From: Sophora flavescens
Lineage: Eukaryota > Streptophyta > Magnoliopsida > Fabales > Fabaceae
Direction: 5' to 3'
NCBI GenBank assembly: GCA_030762895.1
Contig: JAUPTC010000018.1
Location: 248,001-312,000 of the forward strand
Length of the DNA: 64,000 nt
Numbering within the stretch: the stretch's first letter is position 1; each line of letters opens with the position of its first letter. Both the position numbers and the translations under genes were made by a program. Below, piece after piece: positions 47,771-61,080 of the stretch. The notes below the pieces were generated by a model. It was not told the DNA's origin and did not search any database. It worked only from the letters and a program-made list of their open reading frames with translations.

Positions 47771-50700
47771 GGTTTTTGTCCAAATTGGTCAAAATTAGCG
47801 TTGGGGTTTGAATTAGGGTTTGAGTTAAAAATAGGGTTTGGGTCAAAAATAGGGGAATTAGGGTTTAGGTCAAAATTAGGGTTTTGGGTCAAAATTATGG
47901 TTTAGGTTAAAATTAGGGTTTTGAGTTAAAAATAGGGTTTGGTCAAAATTAGGGTTTGGGCAATTAGGTTTTAGGTCAAAATTAGGGTTTGATTAGGGTT
48001 TGGGTCAAAATTAGGTAAATTAGGTTTGGTTTGTCAAATTAGGGTTTTGGGTCAAAATTAGGGTTTGGGTTTGAATTAGGGTTTGAGTTAAAAATAGGGT
48101 TTTGGGTCAAAATAGGGTTTGGTTTAGGGTTTTAGGTCAAAATTAGGGTTTGGTAAATTTGGGTTTTGGTTAAAAATAGGGTTTTGTGTTAAAATTAGGG
48201 TTTGGGTCAAAATTAGGGTTTTGGGTCAAAATTAGGGTTTTGGGTAAAATTAGGGTTTTGAGTTAAAAATAGGGTTTTGGTGTAAAATTAGGGTTTTGGG
48301 TCAAAATTAGGGTTTTGGGTCAAAATTAGGGTTTTGGTTAAAATTAGGGTTTTGGGTTAAAATTAGGGTTTTGGGTCAAAATTAGGGTTTTGGGGTTTGT
48401 TAGGGTTGGTTAAAATTAGGGTTTTGGGTCAAAATATTGGGTTAAAATTAGGGTTTTGGGTCAAAATTAGGGTTTTGGGTCAAAATTAGGTTTGGGGTTT
48501 GAATTAGGGTTTGAGTTAAAAATAGGGTTTGGTAAATAGGGTTAGAATTAGGGTTTGGGTCAAAATTAGGGTTTTGGGTCAAAATTAGGGTTTTGGGTTA
48601 AATTTGGGTTTTGAGTTAAAAAGGGTTTTGGGTCAAAATTAGGGTTTTGGGTCAAAATTAGGGTTTATGGTCAATATTAGGGTTTAAATTAGGGTTTTGG
48701 GTGAGAATTAGGGTTTCGGGTCAAAATTAGGGTTTTGGGTCAAAATTAGGGCTTAGGGTTAAAATTAGGGTTTTGTGTTAAAATTAGGGTTTTGGGTCAA
48801 AATAGGGTTTGGGTTAGGGTTTTGGTCAAAATTAGGGTTTTGGTCAAAATTAGGGTTTGGGTAAAATTAGGGTTTTGGTTAAAATTAGGGTTTGTCAAAT
48901 TAGGGTTTTGGTAAAATTAGGGTTTTGGGTTTAAATTAGGGTTTTGGGTCAAAATTAGGGTTTTGGGTCAAAATTAGGGTTTGGGTTAAAATTATTTGTG
49001 AGAAAATTAGGGTTTGGGTCTAAATTAGGGTTTGGGTTAAAATTAGGGTTTGGGTCAAAATTAGGGTTTTGGTCAAAATTAGGGTTTGGGTTAAAATGGG
49101 TTTGAGTAAAATTAGGGTTTTGGTCAAAATTAGATTTGGGTCAAATTAGGGTTTAATTAGGGTTTGGGTCAAATTAGGGTTTTGGGTCAAAATAGGGTTT
49201 GGTTGTGGTTTAGGTCAAAATTAGGGTTTTGGGTCAAAATTAGGTTTTGGGTAAATTAGGGTTTGGGTAAAGGGTTAGAATTAGGGTTTGGGTCAAAATT
49301 AGGTTTTGGGTCAAAATTAGGTAAATTAGGGTTTTGGGTAAAATTAGGGTTTAGGTTAAAATTAGGGTTTGGGTTAAAATTAGGGTTTGGGTCAAAATTA
49401 GGGTTTGGGTCAAAATTAGGGTTTGGGTCAAATTAGGGTTTTGGTTAAAATTAGGGTTTTGGGTTAAAATTAGGGTTTGAGTTAAAAATAGGGTTTTGGG
49501 TCAAAATTAGGGTTTGGGTAAAATTAGGGTTTTGGTCAAAATTAGGGTTTTGGGTCAAAATTAGGGTTTTGGGTTAGAATTTTTGGGTTTTTGAGTTCAA
49601 AATAGGTTTTGGTCAAAATTAGGGTTTTGGGTAATTAGGGTTTGGGTTAAAAATAGGTTTGAAATTAGGGTTTTGGGTTAGAATTAGGGTTTTGGTCAAA
49701 ATTAGGGTTTGGGTTGGTTTAGGTCAAATTAGGGTTGTAAGGTTTTGGGTCAAAATTAGGGTTTTGGTAAAATTAGGGTTTTGGGTCAAAATTAGGGTTT
49801 TGGTCAAAATTAGGGTTTCAAAATTAGGTTGGGGTTTGAATTAGGGTTTTGAGTTAAAAATAGGGTTTTGGGTCAAAAATAGGGTTAAATTAGGTTTGGT
49901 CCAAATTAGGGTTTTGGGTCAAAATTAGAGTTTGCGGTTTGAATTAGGGTTTTGAGTTTAAAATTGGGTTTTGGGTCAAAATTAAGGTCTTGGGTCAAAT
50001 TTAGGGTTTATGGTCAAAATTAGGGTTTGAATTAGGGTTTTGGGTCAAAATTAGAGCTTTGGGTTAAAATTAGGGTTTTTAGTCCAAATTAGGGTTTTGG
50101 GTCAAAATTAGCGTTTGGGGTTTGAATTAGGGTTTTGAATTAAAAATAGGGTTTTGGGTCAAAAGAAATTAGGGTTTGGTCAAAATTAGGGTTTTGGGTC
50201 AAAATTAGGGTTTTGGTTAGAATTTGGGTTTGAGTTAAAAATGGGGTTTGGGTCAAAATTAGGGTTTGGGTCAATTAGGGTTTAGGCAAAATTAGGGTTT
50301 GAATTAGGGTTTGGGTCAAAATTAGAGCTTTGGGTTAAAATAAGGGTTTCGGGTTAAAATTAGGGTTCTGGGTCAAAATTAGGGTTTAGGGTCAAAATTA
50401 GGGTTTGGGTTAAAATTAGGGTTTTGGGTTAAAATAGGGTTTGGGTTAAAATTAGGGTTTTGGTCAAAATAGGGTTTAGGTCAAAATTAGGGTTTTGGTT
50501 AAAATTAGGGTTTTGGGTAAAATTAGGGTTTGGGTTAAAATTAGGGTTTTGGTCAAAATTAGGTTTGGGTGTTAGGTTTTGGGTCAAAATTAGGGTTTTG
50601 GTCAAAATTAGGGTTAGGGTTAAATTAGGGTTTGAGTTAAAAATAGGGTTTTGGGTCAAAATTAGGGTTTGGGTCAAAATTAGGTTTTGGGTCAAAATAG

Positions 50701-53240
50701 GGTTAGGTTGGTAAAATTAGGGTTTTGGTCAAAATTAGGGTTTGGGTCAAAATTAGGGTTTGGTTAAAATTAGGGTTTTGGTTAAAATAGTTAGGGTTTG
50801 ATTTAGGGTTTGGTCAAAATTAGGTTTTGGGTCAAAATTAGGGTTTGGGTAAAATTAGGGTTTGGGTTAAAATTAGGGTTTGGTCAAATTAGGGTTTAGG
50901 GTCAAAATTAGGGTTTAGGGTTTGAAATAGAGTTTTGAGTTTAAATAGGGTTTTGGGTTAAATTTAGGGTTTTGTGTCAAAATTAGGGTTTTGGGGTAAA
51001 AATTAGGGTTTAGGGTCAAAATTAGGGTTTTGGGTTAAAATTAGGGTTTTGTTTCAAAATTAGGGTTTTGGGTGAAAAATAGGGTTTTGGGTTAAAATTA
51101 GGTTTTGGGTCAAAATTAGGGTTTTGGTCAAAATTAGGGTTTTGGGTTAAAATTAGGGTTTTGGGTTAAAATTAGGGTTTTGGGTTAAAATTAGGGGTTT
51201 GGGTTAAAATTAGGGCTTTGGGTCAAAATTATTGGGTTTGTTAAATTAGGGTTTTGAGTTAAAATTAGGGTTTGGGTCAAATTAGGGTTTTGGGTTAAAA
51301 TTAGGGTTTTGGGTCAAAATTAGGGTTTTGGGTTAAAATTAGGTTTTGGGTTAAAATAGGTTTAGGTTTTGTCAAAATTAGGGTTTTGGGTCAAAATTAG
51401 GGTTAGGTTGAAAATTAGGTTTTGGGTCAAATAGGGTTTTGGGTTAAAATTAGGGTTTTGGTAAAATAGGGTTTTGGTCAAAATTAGGGTTTGGTCAAAA
51501 TTAGGGTTTTGGGTAAATTAGGGTTTTGGTTAAAATTAGGGTTTTGGGTTAAAATTAGGGTTTTGGTAAATTAGGGTTTTGGGTCAAAATTAGGGTTTGG
51601 TTAATTAGGGTTTGAGTTAAAAGTTTGGGTCAAAATTAGGGTTTTGGGTCAAAATTAGGGTTTGGGGTTAAAATTAGGGTTTTGAGTTAAAAATATTGGT
51701 TTGGGTTAAAATTAGGGTTTTGGTAAAATTAGGGTTTTGGGTCAAAATTAGGGTTTGGGTTAAAATTAGGGTTTGGGTTAAATTAGGGTTTGGGTTAAAA
51801 TTAGGGTTTTGGTCAAAATTAGGTTAGGGAAATTAGGGTTTTGGGTCAAAATTAGGGTTTGAATTAGGGTTTTCGGTCAAAATTAGGGTTTTGGGTTAAA
51901 ATTAGGGTTTTGGGTCCAAATTAGGGTTTGGGTCAAAATTAGCGTTTGGGGTTTGAATTAGGGTTTTGAGTTAAAAATAGGGTTTTGGGTCATAAATAGG
52001 GTTAGAATTAGGGTTTTGGGTCAAAATTAGGGTTTTGGGTCAAAATTAGGGTTTGGGTAGAATTAGGGTTTGAGTTAAAAATAGGTAGGTTTTGGGTTAA
52101 AATTAGGGTTTTGGGTCAAAATTAGGGTTTGGTCAAATTAGGGTTTTGGGTCAAAATTAGGGTTTGGGTTAAAATAGGGTTTTGGGAAAATTAGGGTTTT
52201 GGGTCAAAATTAGGGTTTGGGTCAAAATTAGGGTTTTGGGTAAAATAGGGGTTAAAATTAGGGTTTTGGGTCAAAATTAGGTTTTGGGTCAAAATTAGGG
52301 TTTTGGGTAAAATTAGGGTTTTTGTTAAAAATAGGGTTTTGGGTCAAAATTAGGGTTGGGTAAAATTAGGGTTTTGGGTAAAATTAGGGTTTTGGGTCAA
52401 AATTAGGGTTTGGGTTAGAATTAGGTTTGGGTTAAAATAGGGTTTGGGTAAAATTAGGGTTTTGGGTCAAAATTAGGTTTTGGGTAAAATTAGGGTTTTG
52501 GGTCAAAATTAGGGTTTAGGGTTAGAATTAGGGTTTGGGTTAAAATTAGGGTTTGGGTCAAAATTAGGGTTTAGTTAAAATTAGGGTTTTGGGTCAAAAT
52601 TAGGTTGGTAAATTAGGGTTTGGGTTAAAATTAGGGTTTTGGGTCAAAATTAGGGTTTTGGGTCAAAATTAGGGAGGTTAGGGTTAAAATTAGGGTTTGG
52701 GTCAATTGGGTTAGGTTTTGGTCAAAATTAGGGTTTTGGGTCAAAATTAGGGTTTTGGGTTAAAATTAGGGTTTTGGGTTAAAATTAGGTTTTGGGTTAA
52801 AATTAGGGTTTGGGTCAAAATTAGGGTTTTGGGTCAAAATTAGGGTTTTGGGTCAAAATTAGGTTTTGGGTTAGAATTGGGTTTTGGTCAAAATTAGGGT
52901 TTTGGGTCAAAATTAGGGTTTGGGTTAAAATTAGGGTTTTGGTTAAAATTAGGGTTTTGGGTCAAAATGGGTAAATAGTTAGTTTGGGTCAAAATTAGGG
53001 TTTGGGTCAAAATTAGGGTTTTGGGTTAAAATTAGGGTTGGTTAAGGTTTTGGGTTAAAATTAGGGTTTGGTCAAAATTAGGGTTTTGGGTCAAAATTAG
53101 GGTTTGGGTTGGGTTAGAATGGTTGTAAAATTAGGGTTTGGGTCAAAATTAGGGTTTTGGGTTAAAATTAGGGTTAGAATAGGGTTTTGGGTTAAAATAG
53201 GGTTTGGTAAAATTAGGGTTTTGGGTCAAATTAGGGTTTA
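47770..53240 (+). repeat. Indel-rich, near-consensus stretch of the satellite
   Basis: Dominated by TTAGGGTTTTGGGTCAAAA-like monomers with very frequent losses, for example GGGTTTTGGG to GGGTTTGGG, GGGTTTGG or GGTTTTGG, AAAATT to AAATT, and whole-word drops. Diagnostic variants and CpG-containing monomers are nearly absent, apart from islands near 49900-50160, 50325-50350 and 51860-52000. Loss of one T turns the 19-bp period into 18 bp, which opens the reading frame. That produces the short ORFs near 49659-49844 and 50429-50714. Confidence 0.8.
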
Positions 53241-53336
53241 GGTCAATTAGGGTTTAAATTAGAGCTTGGGGTTAAAATTTGGGTTTTGGGTTAAAATTTG
53301 GGTTTTTGGTCCAAATTAGGGTTTTGGGTCAAAATT

Positions 53337-53890
53337 AGCGTTTGGGGTTTGAATTAGGGTTTTGAGTTAAAAATAGGGTTTTGGGTCATAAATAGGGTTA
53401 GAATTAGGGTTTCGGGTCAAAATTAGGGTTTTGGGTCAAAATTATGGTTTATGGTTAGAATTTGGGTTTTGAGTTAAAAATGGGGTTTCGGTCAAAATTA
53501 GGGTTTTGGGTCAATTTTAGGGTTTAAGGTCAAAATTAGGGTTTGAATTAGGGCTTTGGGTTAAAATTAGGGTTTTGGGTTTTTTGTCCAAATTAGGGTT
53601 TTGGGTCAAAATTAGTGTTTGGGGTTTGAATTAGGGTTTTAAGTTAAAAATAGGGTTTTGGGTCAAAAATAGTGTTAGAATTAGTGTTTTGGGTCAAAAT
53701 TAGGGTTTTGGGTCAAAATTTGTTGTTTGAGTTAAAAATGGGGTTTCGGTCAAAATTAGGGTTTTGGGTCAATTTTAGGGTTTAAGGTCAAAATTAGGGT
53801 TTGAATTAGGGTTTTGGGTCAAAATTAGAGCTTTGGGTTAAAATTAGGGTTATGGGTTTTTTGTCCAAATTAGGCTTTGGGGTCAAAATT
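53337..53890 (+). repeat. Two 277-bp shortened copies of the 296-bp subunit
   Basis: AGCG/AGTG variant sites at 53337, 53614 and 53891 give two units of 277 bp, exactly one 19-bp monomer shorter than 296. The first lacks the AGGGTTTTGGGTCAAAATT monomer before the CTTTGGGTTAAAATT monomer. The second contains a shortened TTTGTTGTTTGAG part. They lie in a clean island flanked by noisy sequence. Confidence 0.8.
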
Positions 53891-55426
53891 AGCGTTTGGG
53901 GTTTGAATTAGGGTTTTGAGTTAAAAATAGGGTTTTGGGTCAAAAATAGGGTTTCGGGTCAAAATTAGGGTTTTAGGTCAAAATTTAGGCTTATGGTTAG
54001 AATTTGGGTTTCGAGTTAAAATTAGGGTTTTGGGTCAAAATTAGGGTTTCGGGTCAAAATTAGGGTTTTGGGTCAAAATTAGTGCTTAGGGTTAGAATTT
54101 GGGTTTTGAGTTAAAAATAGGGTTTTGGGTGAAAATTAGGGTTTAGGGTCAAAATTAGGGTTTTTGGTCCAAATTAGGGTTTTGGGTTAAAATTAGAGTT
54201 TGGGGTTTGAATTAGGGTTTTGAGTTAAAAATAGGGTTTTGGGTCAAAAATAGGGTTAGAATTAGGGTTTTGGGTCAAAATTAGGGTTTTGGGTCAAAAT
54301 TTGAGTTTGGGGTTTGAATTATGGTTGAGTTAAAAATAGGGTTTTGGGTCAAAAATAGGGTTAGAATTAGGGTTTCGGATCAAAATTAGGGTTTTGGGTC
54401 AAAATTAGGGCTTAGGGTTAGAATTTGGGATTTGAGTTAAAAAATGGGTTTTGGGTCAAAATTAGGGTCTTGGGTCAAATTTAGGGTTTATGGTCAAAAA
54501 TAGGGTTTGAATTAGGGTTTTCGGTCAAAATTAGAGCTTTGGGTTAAAATTTGGGTGCAAATTAGGTTTAGGGTTTTAATTAGGGTTTTGAGTTAAAAAT
54601 AGGGTTTTGGGTCAAAAATGGAATTAGGGTTGGTCAAAATTACGGTTTTGCGTCAAAATTAGTGTTTGGGGTTAGAATTAGGGTTTTGAGTTAAAAGGTT
54701 TGAATTAGGGTTTTGGGTCAAAATTAGAGCTTTGGGTTAAAATTAGGGTTTTGGGTCAAAATTAGGGCTTAGGGTTAGAATTTGGGTTTTGAGTTAAAAA
54801 TAGGGGTTTGGGTGAAAATTAGGGTTTAGGGTCAAAAATAGGGTTTTTGGTCAAAATTAGGGTTTCGGGTCAAAATTAGGGTTTTGGGTTAGAATTAGGG
54901 TTTCGGGTCAAAATTAGGGTTTCGGGTCAAAATTAGGGCTTAGGGTCAGAATTAGGGCTTAGGGTTAGAATTTGGGTTTTGAGTCAAAATAGGGTTAGAA
55001 TTAGGGTTGGGTTAAATTAGGGTTTGGGTCAAGTTGGAATTAGGTTTTGGGTCAAATTGTTTAGGTTAAAATTAGGGTTGAGTAAATAGGGTTTTGGTCA
55101 AATTGGGTTTTGGTTAAATTAGGGTTTTGGCAAATTAGGGTTTGGGTTAAATTAGGGTTTGGCAAATAGTTGAAATTAGGGTTTTGGGTAGTTGGTTATA
55201 GTTTGAGTTAAAATAGGGTTTTGGGTCAAAATTAGGGTTTTGGGTAAAATTAGGGTTTGGGTCAAAATTAGGGTTTTGGGTAAATTAGGGTTTGGGTTAA
55301 AATTAGGGTTTGGGTTAAAATTGGCAAATTAGGGTTTTGGGTCAAAATTAGGGTTTTGGAAATTAGGGTTTAGTGGGAAAATAGGGTGGAAGGGTTTTGG
55401 TCAAATTAGGGTTTTGGGTCAAAATT

Positions 55427-55679
55427 AGCGTTTGGGGTTTGAATTAGGGTTTGAGTTAAAAATAGGGTTTGGGTCAAAATAGGTTAGAATTAGGTTTAGC
55501 GTCAAAATTAGGGTTTTGGGTCAAAATTATGGTTTATGGTTAGAATTTGGGTTTTGAGTTAAAAATGGGGTTTCGGTCAAAATTATGGTTTTGGGTCAAT
55601 TTTAGGGTTTAAGGTCAAAATTAGGGTTTGAATTAGGGTTTTGGGTTTTTTGTCCAAATTAGGGTTTTGGGTCAAAATT
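55427..55679 (+). repeat. 253-bp deleted copy of the 296-bp subunit
   Basis: Runs between AGCG sites at 55427 and 55680. The order follows the 296-bp subunit, but the AGAGCTTT region before GGGTTTTTTGTCC is missing and some monomers are shortened. The next unit from 55680 starts cleanly and degrades at about 55900. Confidence 0.7.
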
Positions 55680-55899
55680 AGCGTTTGGGGTTTGAATTAG
55701 GGTTTTGAGTTAAAAATAGGGTTTTGGGTCAAAAATAGGGTTAGAATTAGGGTTTCGGGTCAAAATTAGGGTTTTGGGTCAAAATTATGGTTTATGGTTA
55801 GAATTTGGGTTTTGAGTTAAAAATGGGGTTTCGGTCAAAATTAGGGTTTTGGGTCAATTTTAGGGTTTAAGGTCAAAATTAGGGTTTGAATTAGGGTTT

Positions 55900-57650
55900 T
55901 GGGTCAAATTAGGGTTTTGGGTTAAATTAGTTGGTTATTTCGGTTTTGTCCAAATTAGGGTTTTGGGTCAAAATTAGGGTTTTGGGTTTGAATTAGGGTT
56001 TTGAGTTAAAATAGGGTTTGGGTCAAAATAGGAGTTGGGTTAAATTAGGGTTTGGGTCAAAATTAGGGTTTTGGGTCAAAATTAGTTTTGGGTCAAAATT
56101 AGGGTTTTGGTTAAAATTAGCGGTTTTGGTTAAAATTAGGGTTTTGGGTTAAAATTAGGGTTTTTGGTCCAAATTAGGGTTTTGGGTCAAAATTAGAGCT
56201 TTGGGTTAAAATTAGGGTTTTGAGTTAAAATTAGTGTTTTGGTTACAAATTAGGGTTTTGGGTAAAAATTAGAGTTTTGGGTCAAAATTAGGGTTTTGGG
56301 TCAAAATTAGGGTTTTTGGTTAAAAATAGGGTTGTGGGTCAGAATTAGGGTTTGGTCAAAATTAGGGTTTTGGGTCCAAATTAGTTTTAATTAGGGTTAA
56401 AATAGGGTTTGGGTCAAAATTAGGGTTTTGGTCAAAATTAGGGTTTGGGTCAAATAGTTTGGTTGAATTTGGGTTTGTTAAAATAGGGTTTGGGTCAAAA
56501 ATAGGGTTTGAAATTAGGGTTTTGGGTCAAAATTAGGGTTTTGGGTAAATTAGGGTTTGGGTTAAAATTAGGGTTTTGGAAAATTAGGGTTTGGGTCAAA
56601 ATTAGGGTTTGGGTCAAAATTAGGGTTTTGGTTAAATTAGGGTTTGAGTTAAAAATGGGTTTTGGGTCAAAATATTTTGGTCAAATTAGGGTTTTGGTCA
56701 AAATTAGTAGGGTTTGAATTAGGGTTTTGAGTTAAAATTAGGGTTTTGGGTTAAAATTTGGGTTTTGGGTCAAAATTAGGGTTTAGGGTAATTAGGGTTG
56801 AGTTAAAAATAGGGTTTGGGCACAAAAATTGGGTTAAAATTAGGTTGGTCAAAATTAGGGTTTTGGGTCAAAATTAGGGTTTGGGTTAGAATTAGGGTTT
56901 GAGTTAAAATAGGGTTAAATTAGGGTTAGGGTCAAAATTAGGGTTTTAGGGTCAAAATTAGGGATTCGGGTCAAAATTCTGGGTTATGGTTAGAAGTTGG
57001 GTTTTGAGTTAAAAATAGGGTTTTGGGTACAAATTAGGGTTGGGTTAAATTAGGGTTTTGGGTCAAAATTAGGGTTTGGGTTAAAATTAGGGTTTTGGTA
57101 AAATTAGGGTTTTGAGTTAGGTTTGGGTTAAAATTAGGGTTTTGGGTTAAAATTAGGGTTTTGGGTCAAATTAGGGTTTTGGGTCAAAATTAGGGTTTTG
57201 GGTTAAAATTAGGTTTTGGTTAAAATTAGGGTTTTAAAATTAGGGTTTTGGGTCAAAATTAGGGTTTTGGGTCAAAATTAGGTTTTGGTTAAAAATTAGG
57301 GTTTTGAGTTAAAATTAGGGTTTTGGTCAAAATTAGGGTTTTGGGTCAAAATTAGGGTTTAGGGTTAAAATTAGGGTTTGAATTAGGGTTTTGGGTTAAA
57401 ATTAGGGTTTTAGGTCAAAAATAAGGTCTTTGGTCAAAATTAGGGTTTGGTAGGGGTTAAAATTAGGGTTTGAGTTAAAAATAGGGTTTTGGGTCAAAGG
57501 TTAGAATTAGGGATTTGGTTAAAATTAGGGTTTTGGTCAAAATTATTTTGGGTTAGAATTAGGGTTTGAGTTAAAATTAGGGTTTTGGTCAAAATTAGGG
57601 TTTGGTAATTAGGGTTTAGGTCAAAAATAGGGTTAGAATTAGGGTTTGGG
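55900..57650 (+). repeat. Indel-rich, near-consensus stretch of the satellite
   Basis: Same texture as 47770-53240: monomers close to consensus, many one- or two-base losses, few diagnostic variants. The open frame at 56508-56717 is a satellite translation (repeating WVKIRVLVKLGF). Confidence 0.75.
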
Positions 57651-57715
57651 TTAAAATTATGGTTTTGGGTTAAAATTAGGGTTTTTGGTCCAAATTAGGG
57701 TTTTGGGTCAAAATT

Positions 57716-58011
57716 AGCGTTTGGGGTTTGAATTAGGGTTTTGAGTTAAAAATAGGGTTTTGGGTCATAAATAGGGTTAGAATTAGGGTTTCGGGTCAAA
57801 ATTAGGGTTTTGGGTCAAAATTATGGTTTATGGTTAGAATTTGGGTTTTGAGTTAAAAATGGGGTTTCGGTCAAAATTAGGGTTTTGGGTCAATTTTAGG
57901 GTTTAAGGTCAAAATTAGGGTTTGAATTAGGGTTTTGGGTCAAAATTAGAGCTTTGGGTTAAAATTAGGGTTTTGGGTTTTTTGTCCAAATTAGGGTTTT
58001 GGGTCAAAATT
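57716..58011 (+). repeat. 296-bp higher-order subunit, distal copy in contig 3
   Basis: AGCG sites at 57716 and 58012 are again exactly 296 bp apart and the monomer order matches 45425-45720, about 12.3 kb away. The survival of this exact structure inside a mostly noisy contig shows that the underlying array is precise. Confidence 0.88.
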
Positions 58012-58639
58012 AGCGTTTGGGGTTTGAATTAGGGTTTTGAGTTAAAAATAGGGTTTTGGGTCAAAAATAGGGTTAGAATTAGGGTTTCGGATCAAAATTA
58101 GGGTTTTGGGTCAATATTAGGGCTTAGGGTTAGAATTTGGGTTTTGAGTTAAAAATGGGGTTTTGGGTCAAAATTAGGGTTTGAATTAGGGTTTTGGGTC
58201 AAAATTAGGGTTTAGATTAGGGTTTTGGGTTAGAATTAGGGTTTCGGGTAAAAATTAGGGCTTAGGGTTTGAATTAGGGTTTAGGGTCAAAATTAGCGTT
58301 TGGGGTTTGAATTAGGGTTTTGAGTTAAAAATAGGGTTTTGGGTCATAAATAGGGTTAGAATTAGGGTTTTCGGTTATAATTAGGGTTTTGGGTCAAAAT
58401 TAGCGTTTTGGTTTTGAGTTAAAAATGGGGTTTTCGGTCAAAATTAGGGTTTTGGGTTAGAATTAGGGTTTTGGGTTAGAATTAGGGTTTCAGGTCAGAA
58501 TTAGGGTTTTGGGTCAAAATTAGAGCTTTGGTTTAAAATTTGGGTTTTTGGTTAAAATTTGGGTTTGGTTTCAATATTAGGGTTTTTGGTCAAAATTAGG
58601 GTTTGGGGTAAAAATTAGGGTTTCGGGTTAGAATTAGGG

Positions 58640-61080
58640 TTTTGGGTAAATTAGGGTTTTGGGTAAATTAGGGTTTGAGTTAAAATAGGGTTTTGGGTCA
58701 AAATGGGTTTTAGGTTTGGGTCAAAATTAGGGTTTTGGGTCAAAATTGGGTTTTGGGTTAAAATTAGGGTTTGAGTTAAAATAGGGTTTTGGGTCAAAAT
58801 TAGGGTTTGGTTAAAATTAGGGTTTTGGTCAAAATTAGGGTTTGGGTAATTAGGGTTTGAGTTAAAATAGGGTTTTGGGTCAAATTAGGGTTTTGGTCAA
58901 AATTAGGGTTTTGGGTCAAAATTAGGGTTTTGGGTTTGAATTAGGGTTTGAGTTAAAAATAGGGTTTTGGTCAAAATTAGGGTTGGAAAATTAGGGTTTT
59001 GGGTCAAAATTAGGGTTTTGGGTAAATTAGGGTTTTGGTTAAAATTTGGTTGAGTTAAAATTAGGGTTTGGGTCAAAATTAGGGTTTGGGTCAAAATTAG
59101 GGTTTTGGGTCAAAATTAGGGTTTGTTTCGGTCAAAATTAGGGTTTTGAGTCAATTTTAGGGTTTTGGGTCAAAATTAGGGTTTGAATTAGGGTTTTGGG
59201 TTAAAATTAGGGTTTTGGGTTAAAAATAGTGTTAGAATTAGGGTTTTGGGTTAAAATTAGGGTATTGGGTCAAAATTAGGGTTTTGGGTCAAAATTAGGG
59301 CTTGGGTTAAATTAGGGTTTAGAAATTAGGGTTTTGGGTTAAAATTAGGGTTTGGGTCAAAATTAGGGTTTTGGGTCAAAATTAGGGTTTTGGGTTAAAA
59401 TTGGGTTGAATTAGGGTTTTGGGTTAAAATTAGGGTTTTGGTCAAAATTAGGGTTTTGGTCAAAATTAGGTTTAGGTTAAATTAGGGTTTGGGTAAAATT
59501 AGGGTTTTGGGTCAAAATTAGAGTTTTGCGTCAAAATTAGGGTTGGTTAAATTAGGGTTTTGGGTCAAAATTAGGGTTTGGTCAAAATTAGGGTTTGGGT
59601 TAAAATTAGGGTTTGGCAATTAGGGTTAAAATTAGGGTTTTGGGTCAAATAGGGTTTGGGTTAAAATTAGGGTTTTGGGTCAAAATTAGGGTTTGGGTCA
59701 AAATTAGGGTTTGGGTTAAAATTAGGGTTTTGGGTTAAAATTAGGGTTTTGGTTAAAATTAGGGTTTTGGGTCAAAATTAGGTTTGGGTTAAAATTAGGG
59801 TTTGGGTCAAATTAGGTTTGGTCAAAATTAGGGTTTTGGGTCAAATTTAGGTTTTGGGTTAAAATTAGGGTTTTGGTTAAATTAGGGTTTTGGGTCAAAA
59901 TTAGGTTTGGGTAAATTAGGTTTGGGTTAAAATTAGGGTTTTGGGTCAAAATTGGGTTGGAATTAGGGTTTGGGTTAAAATTAGGGTTTTGGGTCAAAAT
60001 TAGGTTGGGTTAAAATTAGGGTTTTGGTCAAAATTAGGGTTGGTAAAATTAGGGTTTGGGTTAAAATTAGGTTTTGGGTTAAAATTAGGGTTTTGGGTCA
60101 AATTATGGTTTTGGGTCAAAATTAGGGTTTCGGGTCAAAATTAGGGTTTTGGGTCAAAATTAGGGTTTGGGTTAAAATTTGTGTTTTAAAATTAGGGTTT
60201 TGGGTCAAATTAGGGTTTGGGTCAAAATTAGGGTTTGGGTTAAAATTAGGGTTTTGGGTCAAAATTAGGGGGTTAAAATTAGGGTTTTGGGTCAAAATTA
60301 GGGTTTTGAGTTAAAATTAGGGTTTGGGTTAAAATTAGGGTTTTGGGTTAAAATTAGGGTTTTGGGTCAAATTAGGGTTTTGGTCAAAATTAGGGTTTTA
60401 GGTCAAAATTAGGGTTTGAATTAGGGTTTGGGTTAAAATTAGGGTTTTGGGTTAAAAATAGGTAGGGTTTGGGTCAAAATTAGGGTTTGGGTCAAAATTA
60501 GGGTTTTGGGTCAAAATTAGGGTTTTGGGTTAAATTTAGGGTTTCAGGTCAAAATTAGGGTTTAGGGTCAAAATTAGGGTTTTGGGTCAAAATTAAGGTT
60601 TTGGGTAAATTTAGGGTTTCAGGTCAAAATTAGGGTTTAGGGTCAAAATTAGGGTTTTGGGTTAAAATAGGTTTTAGGGTTTGGGTCAAAATTAGGGTTT
60701 GGTAAAATTAGGGTTTTGGGTTAAAATTAGGGTTTTGGGTTATTAGTTTTGGGTTTTGGGTCAAATAAGGGTTTCGGCTTAAAATTAGGGTTTTGGGTCA
60801 AAATTAGGTTTTGGGTAAAAATAAGGGTTTTTGGTCCAATTTAGGTTTTTGGGTCAAATTAGGGTTTTGGGTTAAAATTAGGGTTTTGGTCAAAATTAGG
60901 GTTTTGGGTCAAAATTAGGGTTTGGGGTTAAATTAGGGTTTTGAGTTAAAATTAGGGTTTTGGGTCAAAATATTAGGGTTTTGGTCAAAATTAGGGTTTT
61001 GGGTCAAAATTAGGGTTTTGGTTAAATTAGGGTTTTGAGTTAAAAATAGGGTTTTGGCAAATGTTAATTATTTGGGTTTA
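58640..61080 (+). repeat. Indel-rich, near-consensus stretch of the satellite
   Basis: Near-consensus monomers with many small losses and little higher-order structure. The minus-strand open frames at 58903-59094 and 59812-59997 are satellite translations (repeating LILTQNPNF). Confidence 0.75.

Noticed and set aside
50429..50714. Overlapping open frames of 84-88 residues on opposite strands
   Set aside because: Both are translations of the same 18/19-bp repeat. Opposite-strand overlap of low-complexity peptides is expected from the repeat and not from genes.
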